This document shows, piece after piece, positions 1 to 7,220 of a DNA stretch of 54,226 nt. The stretch's first letter is position 1; every line of letters starts with the position of its first letter. The DNA is from Flavobacterium sp. Root901 (GTDB taxonomy: Bacteria; Bacteroidota; Bacteroidia; Flavobacteriales; Flavobacteriaceae), in NCBI RefSeq assembly GCF_001429765.1, contig NZ_LMJB01000002.1, positions 1,444-55,669 of the forward strand, in the 5' to 3' direction. The notes beneath the pieces were generated by a model. The model had not been told where the DNA came from and did no database searches. It saw only the letters and a program-made list of their open reading frames with translations. The position numbers and the translations under genes are program-made.

Positions 1-1
1 A

Positions 2-223
2 GTTAGAGGGACAAACGATAAAAAATATATTGTTATGAGCGCCTCTGCTCATCAAAGTCTAACTCCGAAACAAATCCAGCAATTGGAGAAACATGCTGAA
101 ATATTAAGTTCGAGCTTAGATACAATTGAAGCCTGCGGAGGTGGAAGTGCACGATGCATGATGGCTGAGGTTTTCTTACCAAGAAACCATGATACTTTAT
201 TTCACGGATTTAAATTGACTTAG
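2..223 (+). CDS. ctlX: CtlX-type amidinotransferase, C-terminal end (5' cut by window)
   Basis: The reading frame is open from base 2, so the ATG at 35 is internal and only the last 73 residues are visible. They contain CGGGSARCM followed by AEVFLP. This is the C-terminal signature of the CtlX/arginine deiminase-like amidinotransferase fold, in which the Cys of ARCM is the expected nucleophile. CtlX proteins are linked to citrulline use, but the exact substrate cannot be read from this fragment. The next gene on the same strand is a secreted cyanophycinase-like protein, so both may touch arginine-rich substrates. The family call is fairly secure; the specific reaction is inference. Confidence 0.75.
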   Translation, partial: VRGTNDKKYIVMSASAHQSLTPKQIQQLEKHAEILSSSLDTIEACGGGSARCMMAEVFLPRNHDTLFHGFKLT

Positions 224-416
224 ATTTCTATACTTCTGTATTGAGATTTGATATTCCATTTTATAACATTTTAAAAGAGTAAACATTAAATTTCAATAGG
301 AATTTATGAGTGTTTATTTCTTCTTGCGATTATTATCTGACAAATAAATCAAAAGTGGAAAATAGGGCTAAGTTGCTATTGTTGTTTTTAGATTTTAACA
401 TTAAACAAAAAACACT

Positions 417-2189
417 ATGAAAAATTATGCACTTAATTGGAATCGTTTAACGATCTTCCTATTCCTTTTCGGGATAAATTTAAGCTACTCACAAACTTAC
501 ACAAGCTGGATTACCGGAAGCACTTCAGACGTTACAACAACTACAACAGGCGGCACCTGTTTAATGGGCGGAGGAACAGATAATGATGATGCCATAAAAT
601 GGATGATACAAAAATCTGGAGGTGGAGATTTTGTGGTTATTCGGTCATCTGGTACTCAGGCTTATAATGATTATATCTATGGTTTAGGCACGGTAAATTC
701 TGTAGAGACTATTTTAATAGATACAAGAGCCAAAGCAAGTATAGCAGAAGTAGCAGCAAAAATTAGAAATGCTGAGGCTTTATTTATTGCAGGCGGAGAT
801 CAGGCGACTTATGTGGCATATTGGAAAGATACACCTGTAGAAGATGCTATAAATTATCTGATTAATACAAAAAAAGTTCCAGTTGGAGGAACCAGCGCCG
901 GATGTGCCATTCAGGGAAAATATTATTATAGTGCTGCCAATGCGAGTGTTACCTCTGCTCAGGCCTTGGCAAATCCGTATAATTCAGATATGACCATTGG
1001 AGCTAATGATTTTGTCAATAATCCGATACTTGCAAATGTTATCACAGATACGCATTATAATAATCCAGACCGCAGAGGAAGACAAACGGCATTTATTGCC
1101 AGAATGTGGAAAGATTTAGGTGCAGGATTAAATGCAAAGGGAATTGGAGTTTATGAAAAAACGGCAGTTTGTATCGATGAAAATGGTATTGCAAAAGTTT
1201 TTGCCCCAGCAGCAGAAAACTATGCATATTTCTATAAATTTGATACCACATCTACACCAGAAACAGTAGTTTCAGGATCTGCATTGACTTGGAATAATAA
1301 TGGGAAAGGGGTGAAAATTGTTAAAATTGAAGGTGATACAACAGGTTCGACAACAATTGATTTGAACGATTGGACTACAGTTACTGGTTCAAAAGTAAGT
1401 TATGGAACTATTAAAGTTATAAACGGAACTTTGACCGAAACTGTGGGAAGCGGTGGAGGAGGCGGAACAATCTCTTATTGTTCTTCAAATGGCAGCGATT
1501 CGAGTAGAGAATGGATTAAGAAGGTTGCAATTGGAAGTATCAATAATTTAAGTAATTCTAATGGAGGTTATGCCGATTTTTCTTCTCAAATTACCAATAT
1601 TGCTAAAGGCACCTCAGCTACATTGACATTGACTCCCGGTTATAGTGCAACGAGAAAATTATATTGGAAGGTCTTTATAGATTTAAATAATAATGGTGCT
1701 TTTACAGATTCTGGTGAAGAGGTGTATTCTATTTTTAATAATCAAACTTTAACACCGTCTATAACTATTCCAGCATCGGCTTCCAGCGGAAATATCAGAA
1801 TGAGAATAATTGTAAGTTATAATTCAATTACTTCTCCATGTGGGCCTTTTAATTATGGAGAAACAGAAGATTATACATTAAATATTACGGGCGGAATGTC
1901 AAAATTTAAAGAAAACGAAAATCCAGAGTTAAAAAATACTTCCATGACATTATATCCAAATCCCGCTGTAGATATAGTCAAAATTGAGTTTGAATCAACA
2001 GGAAAGCAAGATATTCAGATTAATATTTTTGACCTTTCAGGTGCGTTATTAAAAACTTTAAAAACCAAGAGCTTAGCTGGTTTTAATAGTATTGATTTAA
2101 ATATATCTGATTTAAAATCAGGTCAATATCTGGTTCATGTTAAAAAAGGATACGAAACTTTAAACGCTAAACTTATAATTTCAAAATAA
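417..2189 (+). CDS. Secreted cyanophycinase-like S51 peptidase with GEVED domain and T9SS tail
   Basis: A 590-residue exported protein. Residues 1-26 form a signal peptide ending SYS. Residues about 45-330 match the peptidase S51/cyanophycinase fold: a GGG near 51-53, AGGDQA at 125-130, and the nucleophile motif GGTSAGCA with Ser160. Cyanophycinases cut cyanophycin into beta-Asp-Arg dipeptides. A glycine-rich linker near 346-351 leads to a GEVED domain (DLNNNGAF, then YGETEDYTL). A type IX sorting domain follows, with the usual LYPNPA motif and a Lys-rich end. The protein therefore should cross the outer membrane and be surface-bound or released. It lies 193 bases after the CtlX gene on the same strand. 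The true substrate is not shown. Confidence 0.85.
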   Translation: MKNYALNWNRLTIFLFLFGINLSYSQTYTSWITGSTSDVTTTTTGGTCLMGGGTDNDDAIKWMIQKSGGGDFVVIRSSGTQAYNDYIYGLGTVNSVETILIDTRAKASIAEVAAKIRNAEALFIAGGDQATYVAYWKDTPVEDAINYLINTKKVPVGGTSAGCAIQGKYYYSAANASVTSAQALANPYNSDMTIGANDFVNNPILANVITDTHYNNPDRRGRQTAFIARMWKDLGAGLNAKGIGVYEKTAVCIDENGIAKVFAPAAENYAYFYKFDTTSTPETVVSGSALTWNNNGKGVKIVKIEGDTTGSTTIDLNDWTTVTGSKVSYGTIKVINGTLTETVGSGGGGGTISYCSSNGSDSSREWIKKVAIGSINNLSNSNGGYADFSSQITNIAKGTSATLTLTPGYSATRKLYWKVFIDLNNNGAFTDSGEEVYSIFNNQTLTPSITIPASASSGNIRMRIIVSYNSITSPCGPFNYGETEDYTLNITGGMSKFKENENPELKNTSMTLYPNPAVDIVKIEFESTGKQDIQINIFDLSGALLKTLKTKSLAGFNSIDLNISDLKSGQYLVHVKKGYETLNAKLIISK

Positions 2190-2225
2190 TTAATTTAATT
2201 AAAACAGTTTTTTCAATTTATAAAA

Positions 2226-2267
2226 AGATTTAAAGGTTATTTTATTTTAGAAATAGCCTTTAAATCT
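2226..2267 (+). terminator. Hairpin after cyanophycinase-like gene
   Basis: AGATTTAAAGGTTAT at 2226-2240 pairs with ATAGCCTTTAAATCT ending at 2267, a stem of about 14 pairs with one G-T pair. The U-tract is weak (GTGTATTAT), so it is a probable rather than certain terminator. Confidence 0.55.
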
Positions 2268-2328
2268 GTGTATTATATCTAATCAAGTTGTTGATTGTTA
2301 GTTGTTTGTGAAATATAAAATGACATTT

Positions 2329-2358
2329 TGTTTAATGTTTTTGTTGTTTTGTTAAACA
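2329..2358. promoter_or_regulatory. TGTTTAA-N16-TTAAACA palindrome before the fasciclin gene
   Basis: Seven-base inverted arms separated by 16 bases overlap the -33 region of the fasciclin promoter. A copy with the same spacing and nearly the same spacer lies at 30196-30225. The pairing suggests a real protein-binding site. The binding protein is unknown. Confidence 0.45.
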
Positions 2359-2374
2359 AAAAATCGTAACTTAG
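2344..2374 (+). promoter_or_regulatory. Probable promoter of the fasciclin gene
   Basis: TTG at 2344-2346, a 20-base spacer, then TAACTTAG at 2367-2374 fits the Bacteroidota TTG...TAnnTTTG pattern with one mismatch. The start codon follows 25 bases later. Confidence 0.5.
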
Positions 2375-2399
2375 TCTTACAAACAAAAAAAATTATATT

Positions 2400-3380
2400 A
2401 TGAAAACAAACAAAATTAAATTAATTGCTCTTTTGGCGTTAGTTGCTTTCGTCAGTCTTTCATGTAATAATGATGATGATAATGATACATCGCCACAACC
2501 TCAAACTATTGTAGCGATTGCGAAAGGCAATCCAAATCTTACCTCTTTGGTTGCTGCTCTGGAAAAAGCAGATTTAGCGACTACTCTTAATGCTTCTGGT
2601 TCTTATACTGTTTTTGCTCCTACTAATACTGCTTTTAGCGCATTTTTGACAGCAAACGGTTATGCTGATCTTAATGCTGTACCTGTTCCGGCTTTAAAAG
2701 AAATACTGCTTAATCATGTTTTTGCAGCAAAAGTAAAGTCAACTGACATTGCAACGGGGTACGTAAAAACTTTGGCTAAAGGTGCTGCATCCAGTTCCAA
2801 TACTTTGAGTATGTACCTCGAAAAAAATTCCGGGGTAATTATTAATGGTGGAAAAGCCAATGGGGGAGCAGCAGTGACAACTGCTGATATAGAAGCTTCT
2901 AACGGAATAATCCATGTCGTTGATGGCGTGATCGGATTGCCAACTATTGTTAATCACGCTGCAGCGAATAAAAACTTCACGACGCTTGTTGCCGCTTTGA
3001 CCTATAATCCTGCTTCAGGATTTGCCGGAATATTATCCGGAACTGCAAGTTCTCCATTTACAGTTTTTGCGCCAACAAATGCCGCATTTACAGCATTTCT
3101 AACAGAAACAGGTTATCCTGGTCTGCCTGCGATTCCAGTAAATGTTCTTGAAACAACTCTTAAGTATCATGTTGTTGCTGGCGCTAATGTTTTATCAACC
3201 TCATTGACAAATGGACAAGTCGTGAATACTTTCGCAGGTCAAAGTTTTACGGTAGGTCTTACAGGAGGTGCAAAAATAACTGATGCCAGTGGAAGAGTTA
3301 TTACCATTACAGCTACCGATGTCCAGTGTTCAAATGGAATTATTCACGTTATAGACAAGGTTCTACTGCCCCAATTTTAG
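2400..3380 (+). CDS. Lipoprotein with two fasciclin (FAS1) domains
   Basis: A 326-residue protein. The N-terminus has a hydrophobic stretch and a lipobox ending VSLSC, followed by an acidic NNDDDND segment of the kind seen in surface-exposed Bacteroidota lipoproteins. Two FAS1 repeats follow, at about 38-180 and 185-326. Each has the paired motifs of the family: TVFAPTNTAF, and later GIIHVVDGV in the first or GIIHVIDKV in the second. FAS1 domains mediate adhesion or binding; the ligand is unknown. A promoter and a palindrome lie directly upstream, and a shared terminator separates it from the convergent gtrA-like gene. The family call is secure. Confidence 0.92.
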   Translation: MKTNKIKLIALLALVAFVSLSCNNDDDNDTSPQPQTIVAIAKGNPNLTSLVAALEKADLATTLNASGSYTVFAPTNTAFSAFLTANGYADLNAVPVPALKEILLNHVFAAKVKSTDIATGYVKTLAKGAASSSNTLSMYLEKNSGVIINGGKANGGAAVTTADIEASNGIIHVVDGVIGLPTIVNHAAANKNFTTLVAALTYNPASGFAGILSGTASSPFTVFAPTNAAFTAFLTETGYPGLPAIPVNVLETTLKYHVVAGANVLSTSLTNGQVVNTFAGQSFTVGLTGGAKITDASGRVITITATDVQCSNGIIHVIDKVLLPQF

Positions 3381-3395
3381 AATTAATTTTAAAGC

Positions 3396-3437
3396 AAAAA
3401 AGCCATTAAACTACTATTTTTAGTTAATGGCTTTTTT
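3396..3437. terminator. Bidirectional terminator between convergent genes
   Basis: AAAAAAGCCATTAA at about 3396-3409 pairs with TTAATGGCTTTTTT ending at 3437. There are T-runs on both strands. It serves the fasciclin gene on plus and the GtrA gene on minus. Confidence 0.85.
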
Positions 3438-3439
3438 AC

Positions 3440-3859
3440 TTATAGTGAATTACTTCTCATTTCCCTAAAAACCCAATATCTAATCAATGGATAATTAAAT
3501 CCATAAGAAACAAAAGTATCGGTAATTAATCTTCCAATTCTGTAATCGATCTGAAAACCTTTTTGCAAAATAAGAGTGCCTAATGATTTTAAGGAGATGC
3601 TTCCCAATACAACCAAGGCAAATTTTAAAAGCTGCCTATTGATTTGGCTGTTATACCCACATTGGTTTTTAAATACCCAAATTCTATTAATGCTGAAATT
3701 GATTATTGCGCCTAACGTTCCGGAGATTAGGATAGAAAAGGTGAAATGCAGTTTAAATATTTCCGTCAATAAAATCATAAAACCATAATCGGTACTACCG
3801 CCTATAAACGCCGCAACTTGTGCTTGCAGGAAAGTGAAAATGGATTTTTTACTTAACAT
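3440..3859 (-). CDS. GtrA-like membrane protein
   Basis: A 139-residue protein with about four membrane segments. It has the GtrA family signature near the N-terminus (FIGGSTDYGFM) and the conserved INFSINRIWVF segment between helices 2 and 3. GtrA proteins are thought to move polyprenyl-linked sugars across the inner membrane for glycosylation of lipids or polymers. It starts one base after the end of the CDP-alcohol phosphatidyltransferase gene and is the last gene of that minus-strand operon. The family call is good; the transported group is unknown. Confidence 0.85.
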   Translation of the reverse strand: MLSKKSIFTFLQAQVAAFIGGSTDYGFMILLTEIFKLHFTFSILISGTLGAIINFSINRIWVFKNQCGYNSQINRQLLKFALVVLGSISLKSLGTLILQKGFQIDYRIGRLITDTFVSYGFNYPLIRYWVFREMRSNSL

Positions 3860-3860
3860 A

Positions 3861-4550
3861 TCAGATCTGGTTTTTATCTTTTAAATCTCCTAGTTTTAAA
3901 AGTTTTAAACTGTCAAAAATATTGATTATCAGTAATACAATTGTGATTGTGCCAGTCAGATAAAGTATTGATCCATGAAATAAAACTTCTACAATCAAAA
4001 TTATGGCAATAATGAATCTAAGTTCTGTAGGCCCCGCAAAACCAGAATCTATGGTGTACTCATTTGTAATTTTATAGCGTAACTGGCTGATGATAATGGA
4101 CCAGCCATATAATGCGACAAAAGCAAAGGCTATTATTTGTGTGTTATTTTCGGCATAAATGTAGTAGCCAAAGCCAATTAGTACAATACCTATCCAATCT
4201 GAAATTATATCAAGCGCAAAACCATACCAGCGGCGCGGAATATTTCTATAATAAGCCAACCTTCCATCTAAAGAATCTCCAAGCCAATTTACAGCTAATC
4301 CTGCAATACCCAAAAGCAGATAACGATTTGTTACATAACTGCCTAAAACAAAAGCTATAAAAATTAATCCGGAACCAATTGTACCAATTAAGGTAAGTAC
4401 ATTTGGCGTAATGAATTCAGGCACTTTCGGAAGCAAAAAAGCAATCGTTAACTGTTCCGCTCTTTTTAAAATATTAGTCCGTTTCCGGTCTGAAAATGTC
4501 CTTTGTATGATCGCACTTTTACTTTCAGCCTGTGTTTCTGTTCCCATCAA
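3861..4550 (-). CDS. CDP-alcohol phosphatidyltransferase family membrane protein
   Basis: A 229-residue integral membrane protein with about six hydrophobic segments. The catalytic signature D-x2-D-G-x2-A...G-x3-D-x3-D is present as D92, D95, G96, A99, G110, D114 and D118. These enzymes join a CDP-linked lipid or alcohol to a second alcohol and usually read DGxxAR; here the Arg position is Tyr100, although R102 is close. The substrate is therefore open. It sits in an operon with GtrA (next base) and with the dioxygenase and a small ORF upstream. The ATG at 4550 is followed at once by a second ATG, so the start is uncertain by one codon. Confidence 0.82.
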   Translation of the reverse strand: MMGTETQAESKSAIIQRTFSDRKRTNILKRAEQLTIAFLLPKVPEFITPNVLTLIGTIGSGLIFIAFVLGSYVTNRYLLLGIAGLAVNWLGDSLDGRLAYYRNIPRRWYGFALDIISDWIGIVLIGFGYYIYAENNTQIIAFAFVALYGWSIIISQLRYKITNEYTIDSGFAGPTELRFIIAIILIVEVLFHGSILYLTGTITIVLLIINIFDSLKLLKLGDLKDKNQI

Positions 4551-4569
4551 TACACGTTATTAGTAACCT

Positions 4570-4698
4570 TTAAAATATATCTAGTTGCAGTTTCATAATT
4601 TTTGATTTTATCTTTCCCTGGGTATTTTTAAAGAAATCCACGGCTCTTTTTAGTTTACCTGATCTAATCAGATAACTAAATGCAAGAAAAAATAACAT
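4570..4698 (-). CDS. Possible 42-residue protein between the dioxygenase and phosphatidyltransferase genes
   Basis: The dioxygenase gene ends TAG and one base later an ATG opens a 42-codon frame that ends 19 bases before the phosphatidyltransferase start. The product begins with a hydrophobic stretch (MLFFLAFSYLI) and continues as a basic helix with many Lys residues, ending KLQLDIF. The stop-to-start spacing suggests translational coupling. It fills the gap exactly, as a real small gene would. No family is recognised, and chance coding cannot be excluded at this length. Confidence 0.4.
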   Translation of the reverse strand: MLFFLAFSYLIRSGKLKRAVDFFKNTQGKIKSKIMKLQLDIF

Positions 4699-4699
4699 A

Positions 4700-5506
4700 C
4701 TACTTAACAATTCCTGCAAAACGCTGGTAAAAAACCGTTGGACTATTCTCATTTTTTGGAGCATATTTTCCCGCAATGATTGGAATATAAATGACCCTTC
4801 TTCTGCTTTCTTCACCGCGTACGGCAGATTCTGCGACTCTGTGCCACAAACGGCCGTCGTGAATTGTTAAATCCCCAGCTTCTGGATTTATGGAAACTTC
4901 TTCCGGATCGGCTTTATGATCCAAAAAGTATTTTTTACGGAAAAGCATTTGGTAAATACTCTGTTTGTGAGTACCCGGAATGATTTTAAGACCTCCGTTT
5001 TCAGGCTTTAAAGTGCTTAAGTGTATCCCGACATTTAGCATCGGATTTAGTTTTGTGCCATAAAAAATATCTCTCAGACCATCCGTATGCCAGCCCATTT
5101 TAGCAAACTTACTTTCCGGTCCGTTTATATAATGATTAAAAACCATTCCATCTTTTTCCTCGGTGCCCAATCTTGCTCCATCACCTGCTAATTGTAATAA
5201 ACCCTCAAATCTTGTATCAAGTAAAAGACCGCTCAAGGTTTGATGATGCTGATTGATAAAAGCAAAACGCTGTACAATAGGAGAACCGTCTAAATCTTTT
5301 CCATATTTAATTGGAACGCCATTAATTTTTTGAAGGTCACTGTCAATCCATTTTTGCTGCACTTCCTTTGAGGCATCGATGATTGATGAAACTGTTTCCG
5401 GATTGATGAAATTTTTAAAGTGGATGAAACCGTAGTGGTTGAAAAAGTTAATCTGCTCATCGGTTAATTGATCAGCAAGGGTAAATGTTTTATATGAAGA
5501 TACCAT
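4700..5506 (-). CDS. Phytanoyl-CoA dioxygenase (PhyH)-family Fe(II)/2-oxoglutarate oxygenase
   Basis: A 268-residue soluble protein. The jelly-roll iron site is visible: WHTD gives His140 and Asp142, and LWHRV gives the distal His222. Arg residues at about 235-237 are suited to hold 2-oxoglutarate. PhyH-family enzymes hydroxylate small or lipid-like molecules; the substrate here is unknown. It is the first large gene of a minus-strand operon that continues with a 42-residue ORF, a CDP-alcohol phosphatidyltransferase and GtrA, which suggests a lipid or glycolipid substrate. A 30-codon ORF ending in a cysteine run lies 51 bases upstream and may control it. Confidence 0.85.
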   Translation of the reverse strand: MVSSYKTFTLADQLTDEQINFFNHYGFIHFKNFINPETVSSIIDASKEVQQKWIDSDLQKINGVPIKYGKDLDGSPIVQRFAFINQHHQTLSGLLLDTRFEGLLQLAGDGARLGTEEKDGMVFNHYINGPESKFAKMGWHTDGLRDIFYGTKLNPMLNVGIHLSTLKPENGGLKIIPGTHKQSIYQMLFRKKYFLDHKADPEEVSINPEAGDLTIHDGRLWHRVAESAVRGEESRRRVIYIPIIAGKYAPKNENSPTVFYQRFAGIVK

Positions 5507-5557
5507 GATAAATGTATTTAATAAATGAAATAATAAGTTTGAATTTTATCTAAAAGT

Positions 5558-5650
5558 TTAGCAGCAGTAACAACAACAACAACAGCACATTCGCATATCT
5601 GCGTGCATTTCGCTTTTAGGAAAATTAAACATATTTCTTTTATTAGACAT
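5558..5650 (-). CDS. 30-residue ORF ending in a cysteine run (possible leader peptide)
   Basis: The minus strand carries ATG at 5650 and TAA at 5558-5560. The peptide starts MSNKRNMFNFPKSEMHADMR and ends MCCCCCCYCC, with eight Cys in the last nine residues. A promoter-like pair lies about 30-55 bases upstream, and the dioxygenase start is 51 bases downstream. Runs of one codon in a short upstream ORF are the mark of attenuation leader peptides, and cysteine-run leaders are known in mycobacteria for sulfur-responsive genes. A metal-binding or secreted peptide is the alternative. The ORF itself is read directly; its role is inference. Confidence 0.6.
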   Translation of the reverse strand: MSNKRNMFNFPKSEMHADMRMCCCCCCYCC

Positions 5651-5678
5651 ATTCTATGGAATTAGTAGATATTTAATG

Positions 5679-5706
5679 CTAAGATAATATAATTTTTCTT
5701 TTACAA
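5679..5706 (-). promoter_or_regulatory. Probable promoter of the cysteine-run leader and dioxygenase operon
   Basis: On the minus strand, TTG at 5706-5704, a 17-base spacer, and TATCTTAG at 5686-5679 fit the Bacteroidota promoter with one mismatch in the -7 element. Transcription would begin near 5672, about 20 bases before the leader ATG. Confidence 0.5.
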
Positions 5707-5738
5707 TCATTTTTCTTTTAATTTTTTTTGAAAAAAAA

Positions 5739-6527
5739 TTAAATTTTATAGATCCCTGCTGCTGTTTTTTCGATTAAGGCCTTTGGCAGTATACGGTTGG
5801 CATAAACCGAGATAATATTGGTGAAACCAGGAATAACTTCTGATTTTTTGCTGAACATGGCTTTTACAGCCATTTTTGCGACTTCATCCGGCTGCATATT
5901 AAACTTTTCAGCCATTTTGCTAAGAGCATCTAAACCAGCTCTTGAAGCAAAACCAGTATTAACAGGTCCCGGACTAAAACACGTCACTGAAATTGAACTC
6001 TTAGCAAGTTCGAAACGCAGGGCACGGGTAAATGATAAAACAAAAGCCTTTGTAGCGGAGTATACAGCCAGCGTAGGTACAGCCTGATAGGCAGCAGTAC
6101 TCGATATATTTAGAATGTAGGCTTGCTTTTCCTGTAAAAGAATAGGCACTAATAAATGTGAAAGCTCTACAACTACATTCATGTTAAGCTGCATCATGCC
6201 AAGCTGATCGGTTAGCGAAGACTGACTGAAATCACCCCACACCCCATAGCCGGCATTGTTAACTAAAATGGCGACAGGATAGTTATTCGTTTTAATCCAA
6301 TCGGTTACTTTTGTCGGTGCACCACTTATCGAAAGGTCAATCGATAAAAAAGGTGCATTGATGCCGTATTTGACTTGAAGATCATCAGATAGTGCTTTTA
6401 ATTCCTCGTCACTTCTTGCGATAAGCAATAGTGAATATCCATTTTCAGCTAATTGATAAGCAATAGATTTTCCAATGCCTTTGCTGGCGCCGGTTATCAG
6501 GGCATACGGTTTAGTTTTTTCGCTCAT
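5739..6527 (-). CDS. Short-chain dehydrogenase/reductase
   Basis: A 262-residue classical SDR. It has the cofactor motif TGASKGIG near residue 12, a basic Arg in the LLIARS segment suggesting NADP(H), NNAGYG near 90, and the catalytic YSATK with its Ser in the preceding ISST segment. The length is slightly above the typical 250 residues. It is similar in type to the second SDR at 46126-46944. The substrate cannot be told. It is divergently arranged with the DoxX/ChrA pair; a TATATTTG -7-like element lies just upstream on its strand. Confidence 0.88.
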   Translation of the reverse strand: MSEKTKPYALITGASKGIGKSIAYQLAENGYSLLLIARSDEELKALSDDLQVKYGINAPFLSIDLSISGAPTKVTDWIKTNNYPVAILVNNAGYGVWGDFSQSSLTDQLGMMQLNMNVVVELSHLLVPILLQEKQAYILNISSTAAYQAVPTLAVYSATKAFVLSFTRALRFELAKSSISVTCFSPGPVNTGFASRAGLDALSKMAEKFNMQPDEVAKMAVKAMFSKKSEVIPGFTNIISVYANRILPKALIEKTAAGIYKI

Positions 6528-6544
6528 CTTATTGATTTAATTAT

Positions 6545-6552
6545 CAAATATA
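6545..6552 (-). promoter_or_regulatory. -7 element of the SDR gene
   Basis: CAAATATA on plus is TATATTTG on minus, an exact match to the Bacteroidota -7 element. No TTG lies at the right distance, and the leader would be only about 10 bases. Confidence 0.4.
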
Positions 6553-6665
6553 AACAATAATTGTGTTTTTGACTTTACCATAAAGAGTTTACAATTTATA
6601 TTTAAAATAGCCTCACTAAAGGAACATCATTCGTACCACAGGTTGTGTAATTCTTTAACAGTTAT

Positions 6666-6685
6666 ATTAAATATTGATATTTAAT
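6666..6685. promoter_or_regulatory. ATTAAATAT-TG-ATATTTAAT palindrome upstream of DoxX/ChrA
   Basis: A perfect nine-base inverted repeat with a two-base centre lies 38 bases before a TAAATTTG -7 element. The position suits an operator. It is AT-only, so chance is possible. Confidence 0.35.
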
Positions 6686-6722
6686 TTACCAATGAAAGCG
6701 AGAAATGATAGAAAAGTTAAGT

Positions 6723-6730
6723 TAAATTTG
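6723..6730 (+). promoter_or_regulatory. -7 element of the DoxX/ChrA operon
   Basis: TAAATTTG matches the TAnnTTTG consensus exactly. No clear TTG lies 17-23 bases upstream. The start codon is 59 bases downstream. Confidence 0.45.
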
Positions 6731-6788
6731 TGTATGATAAAGAAATAAAATTAAAAAATGATATCTACAAAATAGAAAAATCACTAAT

Positions 6789-7220
6789 ATGTTCAGAAAA
6801 ATCATTAATACGAATAACTCAAAAACCACGATCATAATCCGCTTGATGGTTGGTGCAGTTTTCTTTTCCGAAGGAGTTCAAAAATTTTTATTTCCAGCTA
6901 TTCGAGGTGCTGGGCGCTTTGAAAAAATAGGATTGCCATCACCTGAGTTTTTGGGAAGCTTTGTTGGCTTTTTCGAAATTCTATGTGGAATTTTACTTTT
7001 ATTGGGGCTGTTAACGCGTCTGGCCAGTATTCCGTTGATAATAATAATGCTTGTTGCTTTTGCTGCGACCAAAGTTGAAGTATTGGCAAATGAGGGCTTT
7101 TGGGAACTTCTTCACGGCAGCAGAACAGATTGGGCTATGCTTTTAGGTAGTATTTTTCTTTTAATTACAGGTGGTGGCAACTGGTCTATAGATAAAATTT
7201 TGATAAAGAATGGAGCGTGA
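6789..7220 (+). CDS. DoxX-family membrane protein
   Basis: A 143-residue protein with four hydrophobic helices. It has the DoxX family features: an early MVGAVFFSEGVQKFLFP segment, then GFFEILCGILLLLGLLTRLA, and a C-terminal helix after a tryptophan-containing loop. DoxX proteins are membrane subunits associated with redox or thiol stress functions. The last 11 bases overlap the start of the chromate transporter, so the two are translationally coupled. That suggests a shared role in oxidant or chromate stress. The family call is secure; the role is inferred from its neighbour. Confidence 0.87.
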   Translation: MFRKIINTNNSKTTIIIRLMVGAVFFSEGVQKFLFPAIRGAGRFEKIGLPSPEFLGSFVGFFEILCGILLLLGLLTRLASIPLIIIMLVAFAATKVEVLANEGFWELLHGSRTDWAMLLGSIFLLITGGGNWSIDKILIKNGA

